From assembly GCA_946627685.1 (NCBI GenBank), contig CAMOVV010000045.1, positions 1 to 7,980 on the forward strand: a stretch of 7,980 bases of DNA, written 5' to 3'. Source of the stretch: an uncultured Bacteroidales bacterium (GTDB lineage Bacteria; Bacteroidota; Bacteroidia; Bacteroidales; UBA932). A program made the position numbers and the translations under genes. The notes under the pieces were generated by a model. That model searched no databases. It had not been told where the DNA came from and saw only the letters and a list, made by a program, of their open reading frames with translations. How positions within the stretch are numbered: position 1 is the stretch's first letter; each line of letters opens with the position of its first letter. Below, piece by piece: positions 1 through 6,284 of the stretch.

Positions 1-591
1 CAGGAGGACCATCCGGTAGCGGGCCTGCTTTAGACGGCTTCCCGGATGGATGCGCCCGGCTTCGAGCTGCTCCAAAAGGGCCTGGGTGGAATCATTTATG
101 GCCAGCCCTCCTTCCGGGTCTTCCAGATTCATTGCGATGGCCTGCAGGTTGAATCCCGAGCGAAGGGCCCTTGCCTTTTCTCCAAGTTCCTGGAGACGGA
201 TGAACGCCCTGCGGTGGTGGATGCGGGCCTCTTTCGGCTGGCGGTTGCCAAGATAGAACTGGCCGAAACAAAACTCTGTTATGGCCCTTCCCACGTCGCT
301 GTCCCTGTCCGCAGCCTCCTGGAGCATTTCCTGAAGGACGGTCATCGCCTCATCGTACCTGCCCCACATCTGGAGGCGGTCCAGATAGGTGGCGTAGGCG
401 TCGAAAATCTGTTTTTCGTTATTGTTGGCCTTGTGATAGTCAATGAGTTCCCTGCACGCGGCGAGGACGCCTTCGTTGTCTCCGGAAGTGAACAGCTCCG
501 CCATCCGGGCGCGCCGGACGGAATCAGCCTGCCTCGCGGTCTGGGGAACGGCGGCGGAAAGCCAGACCAGAATCAGAACCAGCAGTCGCAT
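1..591 (-). CDS. Exported TPR-repeat protein, possible sensor N-terminus (partial)
   Basis: The minus strand is open from an ATG at 591 to the left edge, giving 197 residues with no stop, so the C-terminus is missing. The N-terminus is signal-like: Met-Arg, then a hydrophobic stretch LLVLILVWLSAAV, then a polar region. The remainder is almost all amphipathic helix, with TPR-like pairs near residues 63-94 (...YATYLDRLQMWGRYDEAM...) and 101-135 (...GQFYLGNRQPKEARIHHRRAF...). In Bacteroidota, exported N-terminal TPR arrays of this kind often form the periplasmic sensing part of histidine kinases or HTH regulators, with a membrane helix and output domain following. That output part lies outside the window, so the role is inference; a plain TPR lipoprotein-like or structural protein remains possible. 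The start lies 15 bases after the hpt-adk stop, so the two are probably co-transcribed. I chose this start because it gives the signal peptide directly. Confidence 0.75.
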   Translation of the reverse strand, partial: MRLLVLILVWLSAAVPQTARQADSVRRARMAELFTSGDNEGVLAACRELIDYHKANNNEKQIFDAYATYLDRLQMWGRYDEAMTVLQEMLQEAADRDSDVGRAITEFCFGQFYLGNRQPKEARIHHRRAFIRLQELGEKARALRSGFNLQAIAMNLEDPEGGLAINDSTQALLEQLEAGRIHPGSRLKQARYRMVLL

Positions 592-606
592 CTGTATGCA
601 GGGTCG

Positions 607-1773
607 CTAGAATTTCTCCATCAGGGCGAAGATGCGGGCGCGAACGGCTTCTATGCCGCCTTCTCCGTCGATTTCATTGTATTTGCGGGCTCCTTTATAG
701 TAGTTGATGAGGGGCTCGGTCTTTTCGTGATAGGTTTTAATCCTGTTGGCGATGGTCTCGTCGGAGGCGTCGTCTGCCCGGCCTTCGATGGCGGCGCGGT
801 GCTTGATGCGCTCGAAGATGAGGCTGTCAGGAATCATGAGGGCGAGAAGGGCGGTGACTCCTTCGCCTCTTTTTTCAAGCATCTCGTCGAGAGCTTCGGC
901 CTGGGCTATGGTCCTGGGGAAGCCGTCGAGAAGGAAGCCTTCCACACCTTTGACCGTATCGAACTGATTTTCAATCATTCCTTCGACCACTTCGTCGGGA
1001 ACGAGGGAGCCGGCGTCAATCAAAGACTTGGCCTTGAGGCCGAGAGCGGTGCCGGCTGCGATTTCCTTCCTGAGAAGGTCTCCGGTGGAGATGTGGCAGA
1101 GGTTGAATTTTTCGGCTATCGCCGTGGCCTGGGTGCCTTTGCCTGCTCCCGGAGGCCCGAAAAGAACATAGTATTTCATTTTACCTGTGTTTTTTATTTC
1201 CTTGATGGTGTCAGGGGTGCCGTCGGCATCGGTGTCCAGCACGTAGATGTCGCGGAGGTTCCTTCCAAGCTGGTCGTAATCAAGGCCGAAGCCGACGATG
1301 AAATCGTTGGGTATCTCCATTCCCACATAGTCCAGCCTGACGCTTTTGGTATAAACCTCGGGCTTAAGGAGCATGGTGCAAATCTTTACGTCCGTCGCTC
1401 CTTCGCCGTGAAGGATATCCACCAGGTCGGCAATCGTGGCTCCCGTGTCCACAATGTCTTCTACTACGATGACCCTGCGGTCCTTGACGCTGGAAGTGAG
1501 TCCCATCACCTGGCGTACCTTGCCGGTAGAATGGGTGCCGCTGTAGGAGGTGAGTTTCATTGAAACCAGCTCGCAGCGGAAATTCAGCCTTTTCATAAGC
1601 TCGGCCGTGAACATGACGGAACCGTTCAGGACGCAGAGAAGGATGGGGATGTCCGTGCAGCCTTCGAAGTCCCGGTTGATTGCTGCGGCCACCCCGTCGA
1701 TGGCCTTCTCTATTTTTGCATAGGGGATGAAAGGCTTGAATGTCTTGTCGAACAGTATGATTTTGTCGTTCAT
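607..1773 (-). CDS. hpt-adk: Fused hypoxanthine phosphoribosyltransferase / adenylate kinase
   Basis: This 388-residue frame joins two complete enzymes. Residues 1-180 are a purine phosphoribosyltransferase that makes IMP or GMP from hypoxanthine or guanine plus PRPP. It shows the loop LNGSVMF (49-55), the PRPP motif VIVVEDIVDTGAT (101-113) and the C-terminal GFGLDYDQLGRNL (161-173). Residues 199-388 are adenylate kinase (ATP + AMP to 2 ADP), starting with its own natural Met199. It shows the P-loop GPPGAGKGTQ (206-215), STGDLLR (229-235), DGFPRT (283-288) and GRADD (331-335) with a short LID, as is usual in this phylum. Each half has normal family length, so nothing is truncated. The linker 181-198 is acidic at first, then lysine rich. 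Both are cytosolic enzymes. In Bacteroides-type genomes hpt and adk are, as I recall, neighbouring separate genes; fusion in one frame is unusual to me. A single-base sequence error or true indel at the junction could also explain it. Confidence 0.9.
   Translation of the reverse strand: MNDKIILFDKTFKPFIPYAKIEKAIDGVAAAINRDFEGCTDIPILLCVLNGSVMFTAELMKRLNFRCELVSMKLTSYSGTHSTGKVRQVMGLTSSVKDRRVIVVEDIVDTGATIADLVDILHGEGATDVKICTMLLKPEVYTKSVRLDYVGMEIPNDFIVGFGLDYDQLGRNLRDIYVLDTDADGTPDTIKEIKNTGKMKYYVLFGPPGAGKGTQATAIAEKFNLCHISTGDLLRKEIAAGTALGLKAKSLIDAGSLVPDEVVEGMIENQFDTVKGVEGFLLDGFPRTIAQAEALDEMLEKRGEGVTALLALMIPDSLIFERIKHRAAIEGRADDASDETIANRIKTYHEKTEPLINYYKGARKYNEIDGEGGIEAVRARIFALMEKF
1176..1200 (-). other. 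Junction between hpt and adk reading frames with A6 run
   Basis: On the minus strand the junction reads GAAATAAAAAACACAG followed by GTAAAATGA. The A6 run occupies 1190-1195 and the natural adk start codon is at 1177-1179. As given, the frame stays open through the ATG, so Hpt and Adk are one protein. Removing one A would shift the hpt frame to end in TGA at 1176-1178, overlapping the adk ATG as ATGA. That is the same stop-start arrangement seen between parA and parB in this window. An AGG triplet a few bases before the ATG leaves room for internal initiation. What is seen is the sequence; whether it is a real fusion, a slippage site or a base-call error cannot be decided here. Confidence 0.6.
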
Positions 1774-1797
1774 ATCCGCTGGTTTTAATAAGATTTA

Positions 1798-1805
1798 CAA
1801 AAATA
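1798..1805 (-). promoter_or_regulatory. Candidate Bacteroidota -7 box for hpt-adk
   Basis: The minus strand reads TATTTTTG, an exact match to the Bacteroidota sigma-70 -7 consensus TAnnTTTG. It lies 24 bases before the hpt ATG, leaving a short leader. The expected upstream -33 element (TTTG-like, about 20 bases further up) is only weakly represented by TTATGG near 1821-1826. The surrounding gap is much richer in A+T than the genes. The match is short, so this is a prediction. Confidence 0.5.
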
Positions 1806-1860
1806 CGCAAAATAAATCTTCCATAACATTTTTCTTTTCGTTTTTCTCCTTCTCCTTTGA

Positions 1861-1868
1861 TATATTTG
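1861..1868 (+). promoter_or_regulatory. Candidate Bacteroidota -7 box for the HhH outer-membrane gene
   Basis: The plus strand reads TATATTTG, an exact match to TAnnTTTG, ending 18 bases before the ATG at 1887. Upstream is a pyrimidine tract (1829-1858, a single purine) in which a T-rich TTTTCG stands near the expected -33 position, though it is not a clean TTTG. Together with the opposite box at 1798-1805 it makes the 113-base gap a divergent promoter region. There is no clear Shine-Dalgarno sequence before the ATG, which is common in this phylum. Confidence 0.5.
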
Positions 1869-1886
1869 GCGGAAACCTGACAAAAC

Positions 1887-3605
1887 ATGAAAGCTTCATT
1901 CTTCTGCCTTGCCCTCGCCTGCGGCATCCTTCTTTCCCTGACCCTGCCGGCCCAGGACAGGTCTGATACGCTGGCTCTTGCGGCCGGAGCGTTTTCCCCC
2001 GAGGAACTTGACGAATCCGAGATGGAAAGACTTTCCTCCATGCTGGAGAGGAAGGTCAGGATAAACACGGCATCCCGCTCCCGCCTTGTTTCCAGCGGTC
2101 TTTTCACCCCTTACCAGGCGGCTTCCATAATTGACTGGCGCTCAAGGAACGGAGATATCCTGTCCTTCACAGAACTGTCTTCCCTTGACGGTTTCGGACG
2201 GGATGCGGTGGAAAGGCTCCGCCCTTTCATCAGCCTGGAGTCTTTCGCCCCTCCTGGAGCGTCGTCCCTTGAAAAGGGGAGGGTGAAGCAGGAAATCCTT
2301 TTGAAAGGGGGAGTCAAAGGTGATTCGCGCAGCAGCTGGGGCCTTCGATACAAGTTCTTTTCAGGCGACAGGTTCGAGGCAGGATTTGCCTCAAGGAGCA
2401 ATTTTTCCGATGCCTCCTTTCCGCCAGGGTCGAGCTCTTTTTCCGCCTTGGTACGTCCCAGGTCGAAGGTCTCGACAATCATTGCCGGGGATTATCATGC
2501 CCGTTTCGGCCAGGGCCTTGCGATGTGGAGCGGGTTCTCCCTTTCCGGTTTTGCCGGCGCCTCCTCTTTCTGCCGAAGGCCGTCGGGAATCGCCCCCGCC
2601 GTGACCTTCTCCTCTGCGGTCCCGTATCGTGGAGTAGCGGCGGAGGCCGTTTTCGGCCGCTTTGGCTACAGCGCCGGAGTCTTTTTCCCGGGGTTGAAAA
2701 AATGGATGGATGCGGGAGGGAGGCTTGACTTCTCAGCCGGGGCCTTCCAGAACCTCACCTTTTATTCCCGCTTGGGACAGTGCGGCGCGACATGGATTTC
2801 CGGGGGCGCGGTATCAGCAGATTTTCACTATTGCATCTCCGGAATCGATTGTTTCGGTGAGGTGGCTTATTGCAATCAGGGAAAGGCGATTGCGGCTTTG
2901 GGAGGAGTCAGCGTGCCCCTTGGAGGGGAGTGGAGGTTTTCCGCCCTTGCCAGAGGTTATCCGGCGGGGTATTCCAACCCTTATTCGGGAGCGGCCAGGG
3001 CGGGGACCAAGGTCACCGATGAATACGGGGCAGCGTTCGGTTTGTCCCGTGGAGCGATGGATTTTACCATTGATGCAAGATGCTCGGCGAAGGGGGAAAA
3101 GGGCCAGGTGAAAGCGCTGCTGAAATTCCCTCTGCTGCAAGGGGAAGCCTGGAAGGTGACGGCAAGGATAGGGGAGAGACTGAGGGGGTATGGCATCAGG
3201 AACCGTACCGACGCGAGACTGGACGTTAATTTCGCCCGGGGGCCCATGACTGCGGCGATAAGGGGTAATGTCCTTTTCTGCAAGGGATTCGGAGCCCTTT
3301 CCTATGCGGAAGCCGGGTATAAGGGAGACCGGCTTTCCTGTTACCTGCGGGGGACGGTGTTCCGTATAGACAGCTGGGACGACAGAATCTATGTGTATGA
3401 GAGGGACGCTCCAGGGAATTTCACGGTTCCGGCTTATTACGGGAGAGGATACGGCCTTTCCGCATACTGCGCCCTAAAGTTCGTTTCCCCGGGTAGATAC
3501 AACAGGTACAGACTCTGCCTCAGGGCCTGGACCACAGGCTATGCCAAAGATATGGAAAAGCCCGGGGACTCCGGGCTTAAGTTGCAGGTAAACATTAATT
3601 TATAA
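1887..3605 (+). CDS. Helix-hairpin-helix domain outer-membrane beta-barrel protein
   Basis: This 572-residue protein has a signal peptide (MKASF... to about LPA at 20-22). A ComEA-like helix-hairpin-helix region follows at about 58-117. It opens with RINTASRSRL; the first hairpin is degenerate (SSGLFTPYQA), while the second keeps G-h-G as LDGFGRDAVERLRPFI. From about 130 to the end there are alternating short strands rich in Gly, aromatic and Arg residues, as in an outer-membrane barrel. Signatures known to me from this Bacteroidota family are present: GDYHARFGQGLAMWSGF (201-217), VPYRGVA (245-251), and DRIYVYERDAPGNFTVPAYY (499-518). The family's function is not established; DNA or nucleoprotein handling at the surface is only a guess from the HhH part. 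The mature part carries ten cysteines, many for such a protein. The gene stands alone, divergent from hpt-adk and convergent with mltD, with a four-base gap at its end. Confidence 0.85.
   Translation: MKASFFCLALACGILLSLTLPAQDRSDTLALAAGAFSPEELDESEMERLSSMLERKVRINTASRSRLVSSGLFTPYQAASIIDWRSRNGDILSFTELSSLDGFGRDAVERLRPFISLESFAPPGASSLEKGRVKQEILLKGGVKGDSRSSWGLRYKFFSGDRFEAGFASRSNFSDASFPPGSSSFSALVRPRSKVSTIIAGDYHARFGQGLAMWSGFSLSGFAGASSFCRRPSGIAPAVTFSSAVPYRGVAAEAVFGRFGYSAGVFFPGLKKWMDAGGRLDFSAGAFQNLTFYSRLGQCGATWISGGAVSADFHYCISGIDCFGEVAYCNQGKAIAALGGVSVPLGGEWRFSALARGYPAGYSNPYSGAARAGTKVTDEYGAAFGLSRGAMDFTIDARCSAKGEKGQVKALLKFPLLQGEAWKVTARIGERLRGYGIRNRTDARLDVNFARGPMTAAIRGNVLFCKGFGALSYAEAGYKGDRLSCYLRGTVFRIDSWDDRIYVYERDAPGNFTVPAYYGRGYGLSAYCALKFVSPGRYNRYRLCLRAWTTGYAKDMEKPGDSGLKLQVNINL
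3554..3578 (-). terminator. Candidate intrinsic terminator of the parA-mltD operon
   Basis: On the minus strand an 8-bp perfect stem, AAGCCCGG / CCGGGCTT, closes a 5-base loop (AGTCC). The stem spans 3558-3578 and is followed by TT and then CC, so a T4 run overlaps the stem base. It starts 31 bases past the mltD stop. It lies inside the 3' coding end of the convergent plus-strand gene, where it encodes the residues EKPGDSGLK. On the plus strand the hairpin is not followed by a T run, so it fits the minus-strand operon better. The T run is short, so strength is uncertain. Confidence 0.45.
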
Positions 3606-3609
3606 CCGG

Positions 3610-5295
3610 TTACTTTCCGGGAATCTTCAGCTTCTGCCCGACCCTTATCTTCGAGCCTGAAATCCCGTTTGCCTTCTGTATGTCCGCAACGCTCACTCCG
3701 GGGTATTTCGAGGCGATGGAGGTGAGGGTGTCGCCGCTTCGGACGGTGTATGTAGAGGCGCCCGCGGATGCAGCCTTGGAGGATGATGACCCTCCGCTTT
3801 GCTGTGAAGACGCTGCTGCCGGAGCGCTGCCTCCCGTATAGATGTAGAGCCTCTGTCCCACGCTGAGATTATTGCTCCTGAGGTTGTTCCACCTTTTTAT
3901 CTGATTGACGCTCACGTGATATCTGGATGCTATCCTGCCGAGGTAGTCTCCCTTCCTGACCCTATACACAATCCTTCCGCCGCCCGAGCCCGAGGCGCTG
4001 TTGTTCTCGCGGATATTGGTGAGGGTGGCAGGGCTGAAGAGCTCTTTCTCCTTATATGTGTAAACCGAGTCTTCGTTCTCCACGAAAGCCCCTGTGTACT
4101 GGTAGGGAATCCTCAGGATATTGCCTTCCTTTTCGCTCGGGATGATGTCGGAGATATACTGGGGGTTGAGGTTGTGAAGGTCCTCCATAGGGACTCCGAC
4201 CAGCTCGTTTATCTGCTTGAAATGGAGCATCTTCTGGATGTTGAACGTGTCCACGTGGGCGGGCATGGGCACCCTTTCCGGAATCAGTCCGTATTCTTTG
4301 GCGTAGGTGATGGCGTACATGGCTCCGACAAAAGCCGGCCCGTAGCCTCTGGTCTCGCGCGGGAGATATTCGTAGATTGACCAGAAGTCGGTCTTTCCTC
4401 CTGCCCTCTTGATAGCCTTGTTCACGTTCCCGGCCCCGCAGTTGTAAGATGAGATGGCAAGGTTCCAGTCGCCGAAGATGCTGTAGGCGTCCCTCAGGTA
4501 GCGGGCGGCGGCGTCGGCGGATTTCACCGGGTCCAGCCTCTCGTCCACGAAGGAATTGATTTTGAGGCCGTACAGCGAAGCGGTGCGGTACATGAACTGC
4601 CACATGCCCTTGGCTCCGGCCCTCGAGACGGCCACGGGGTTGAGGGCTGATTCGATTATGGCCAGGTACTTGAGTTCCAGCGGCATGTCATATTTTGAGA
4701 AAACTTCCTCGAAGATAGGCATATAGTATTGGCAGAGGCCGAGGATATGGGACATCTTCGTGGGCATTTTCTCGGAGTAGAGGATGATGTAGTTCCTCAC
4801 CGTCTCGTTGAAGGGGAGGGTGATGAAGGAATTCATGGCGGCCAGCCTCTGGAGGTAAACCTTGTCCGGGGTGGTGGAGGTAAGGTGTACGACGTCCATG
4901 TCAAGGCCTTCGCCTTCACGGCTGGTTTTCACCTGGTTATGAAGGTACCAGAGGGTCAGGAGGCTGTCCGAGACGGCCGCGCTGTAGTCTTCGGGATTCA
5001 GACCGGCCGCACTTCTGGAACTGCTGATTTCGTACATGTCCATGATGTCGGCGGCAAGGCTGTCGGTGAGCCTCTTGTCGTTCTGGTATTCCACTATGTC
5101 GGCTTTCAGCGAGTCAATCTGCTTCTGAAGCTCGGCATTTTCCTTCTGGAGCTGCCTCCTGGTCTTGCCCTGGCGGACGAAGGATGGCTTTTTGAAATCC
5201 TGCAGCCTCTTGTGCTGCGACCAGGCTCCGCTTTCCGGGATAAGGAGCAGAAGGAGGACGGCGACGGCTTGAATAATATATTTTGTATTTCTCAT
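3610..5295 (-). CDS. mltD: MltD-type lytic transglycosylase with LysM domains
   Basis: This 561-residue murein hydrolase cleaves the MurNAc-GlcNAc bond of peptidoglycan, forming 1,6-anhydro ends, in the periplasm. It has a signal peptide (hydrophobic AVAVLLLLLIP, likely cleavage near residue 26) and a probable coiled coil at about 44-72 (RRQLQKENAELQKQIDSLK). The SLT domain covers about 195-335, with catalytic Glu215 in IIESALNP, then GAKGMWQF (227-234), SSYNCGAGNVNKAI (282-295) and RGYGPAFVGAMYA (316-328). A divergent LysM-like stretch lies at about 346-397. Two clear LysM domains at 442-486 (YRVRKGDYLGRIASRYHVSV...) and 516-559 (YTVRSGDTLTSIASKYPGVS...) bind glycan and are joined by a Ser/Gly/Ala-rich linker. 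Domain content and order match full-length MltD, and nothing is missing. It starts four bases after the DUF5683 stop, so it is the last visible gene of the parA operon. Confidence 0.95.
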   Translation of the reverse strand: MRNTKYIIQAVAVLLLLLIPESGAWSQHKRLQDFKKPSFVRQGKTRRQLQKENAELQKQIDSLKADIVEYQNDKRLTDSLAADIMDMYEISSSRSAAGLNPEDYSAAVSDSLLTLWYLHNQVKTSREGEGLDMDVVHLTSTTPDKVYLQRLAAMNSFITLPFNETVRNYIILYSEKMPTKMSHILGLCQYYMPIFEEVFSKYDMPLELKYLAIIESALNPVAVSRAGAKGMWQFMYRTASLYGLKINSFVDERLDPVKSADAAARYLRDAYSIFGDWNLAISSYNCGAGNVNKAIKRAGGKTDFWSIYEYLPRETRGYGPAFVGAMYAITYAKEYGLIPERVPMPAHVDTFNIQKMLHFKQINELVGVPMEDLHNLNPQYISDIIPSEKEGNILRIPYQYTGAFVENEDSVYTYKEKELFSPATLTNIRENNSASGSGGGRIVYRVRKGDYLGRIASRYHVSVNQIKRWNNLRSNNLSVGQRLYIYTGGSAPAAASSQQSGGSSSSKAASAGASTYTVRSGDTLTSIASKYPGVSVADIQKANGISGSKIRVGQKLKIPGK

Positions 5296-5299
5296 GTCA

Positions 5300-6271
5300 T
5301 CAGAAGGTTAGGCCCAGTCTGAGACCGAAGGCCGAATTGGATGTGGACGGAATCGGCCCCTGCGCGTAGTTCATTTCAGGAACGATGACGGCGGGGGAGA
5401 CTTTTACGCTGAGGTCGTCGCTGACCTCGAAGTCCTGCATATAGGCAAAGACGTTGGCGTCAATGACTTGTAAAAGGTAGAAACCGAAAAGGGCCACGAC
5501 GGAATAGTCCCTGTAGCGCCGGAAAACATTCCTGTAATAAAGGGCCGTCTCTGCGGAAACGGGACCGTCGTACTTGATGTCCGGGTCCGTGGCTTCGTTG
5601 TGTATTCTCTTGTATCTCTTGTAGTTGGTGCTGTTCAGCCTGTAATAGTGGACTGAGCCCACGATGCCGGCCCAGTAGATGGGTATTTTCCAGAACTCCC
5701 CGTTGTACGCCTGTCCGAGTCCGGGCAGGAGGATGGAGTAGAGGGTGGATTTGCCGGGGTGGGGATGGAGGTCGGACTTGTAGTTGACGACGCCGTCCAT
5801 GAGGGTGGCCCAGTAGAGGAAGCCGGCGCCGGCGAAACACCAGGTGCTGAGGTCTTTGGACCTTTTGTCAATGGTGAGGGTGGTCTCCGGGTCGAGGGCG
5901 TAGGCGGCGTCGAACGCATCCACGGACTTGTTGTATTTGTTCCTGTAGTGTATTCCCATGCCCACGGTGGCGCCGAGGCCTCCGTAGATGATGGGCAGTT
6001 TCCAGTACTGCCTGTTGTAAATCTGTTCTCCTCCTATGAACACCGTCGAGCCTGCGAACATGGTGCCTATCTTCAGCTCGTTCTTGTGGCGCAGGCCTCC
6101 CAGATACTCCTTCAGTGAGAACATCTTGTCCACGGAGTCTTTCATGGCCGTGGTGTCGTTGGGGTTGTTGTAGGTCTGCTGGAAGGCGTCTTCGCGGAAC
6201 TGGGCCCTTGCTCCCGCCGAGAATGCGGCGAGAAGGACGAGGGTGGCGATTATCTTCCGAAGAGCTTTCAT
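5300..6271 (-). CDS. DUF5683-family membrane protein with internal duplication
   Basis: This 323-residue protein has an N-terminal signal (MKALRKIIATLVLLAAFSAG, cleavage probably after ARA at 23) and several hydrophobic helices. I recognise the DUF5683 signature LLPGLGQAYN...FWKIPIYWAG (181-202), followed by the KRYKR basic patch and a second hydrophobic part containing VIDANVFAYMQDFEV (269-283). DUF5683 proteins often follow parB in Bacteroidota, but their function is unknown to me. Unusually, residues 63-168 form a weaker first copy of the same fold unit (GGEQIYNRQYWKLPIIYGG, then KRSKDLS...LMDGVVNYKSDL), so the protein looks like two tandem units. The start lies 13 bases after the parB stop, and the end is four bases before mltD. 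The C-terminal tail (FGLRLGLTF) ends in aromatic Phe and resembles a final beta strand. Location in the envelope is likely; inner versus outer membrane is not resolved. Confidence 0.85.
   Translation of the reverse strand: MKALRKIIATLVLLAAFSAGARAQFREDAFQQTYNNPNDTTAMKDSVDKMFSLKEYLGGLRHKNELKIGTMFAGSTVFIGGEQIYNRQYWKLPIIYGGLGATVGMGIHYRNKYNKSVDAFDAAYALDPETTLTIDKRSKDLSTWCFAGAGFLYWATLMDGVVNYKSDLHPHPGKSTLYSILLPGLGQAYNGEFWKIPIYWAGIVGSVHYYRLNSTNYKRYKRIHNEATDPDIKYDGPVSAETALYYRNVFRRYRDYSVVALFGFYLLQVIDANVFAYMQDFEVSDDLSVKVSPAVIVPEMNYAQGPIPSTSNSAFGLRLGLTF
5423..6085 (-). repeat. Tandem duplicated units within the DUF5683 protein
   Basis: At protein level, unit 1 (residues 63-168, about 5768-6085) and unit 2 (residues 173-283, about 5423-5755) align by eye. 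Matching blocks are GGEQIYNRQYWKLPIIYGGLG against GLGQAYNGEFWKIPIYWAGIVG; the NKYNKS.DAFDAAY region against the NYKRYKRIHNEA region; and KRSKDLS..hydrophobic..MDGVVNYKSDL against RRYRDYS..hydrophobic..IDANVFAYMQDFEV. The tyrosine-asparagine pairs are 104 residues apart. Unit 2 keeps the family signature better; unit 1 lacks the PGLGQ proline. The DNA is no longer visibly repeated, so the duplication is old. Confidence 0.65.
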
Positions 6272-6284
6272 TCTGTCCGGGAAA

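Noticed and set aside
46..1563. A 505-codon open frame on the plus strand opposite hpt-adk and the TPR gene
   Set aside because: It is antisense to two recognisable coding regions, has no family features, and such long mirrors are expected in genes with G+C-rich third positions.
1887..1925. Possible lipobox (LALAC, Cys12) in the HhH outer-membrane protein
   Set aside because: The cysteine is too close to the start and the -3 position is Ala, not Leu; a standard signal peptide with cleavage near residue 22 fits better.
3606..3620. CCGG ... CCGG inverted repeat between the convergent stops
   Set aside because: The four-base stem is too short and has no T run on either strand.
3912..3919. TCACGTGA, the central eight bases of the parS consensus
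   Set aside because: The flanking bases do not match the 16-base parS palindrome (only one of eight agrees) and it lies within the first clear LysM coding region of mltD, so it is probably chance.
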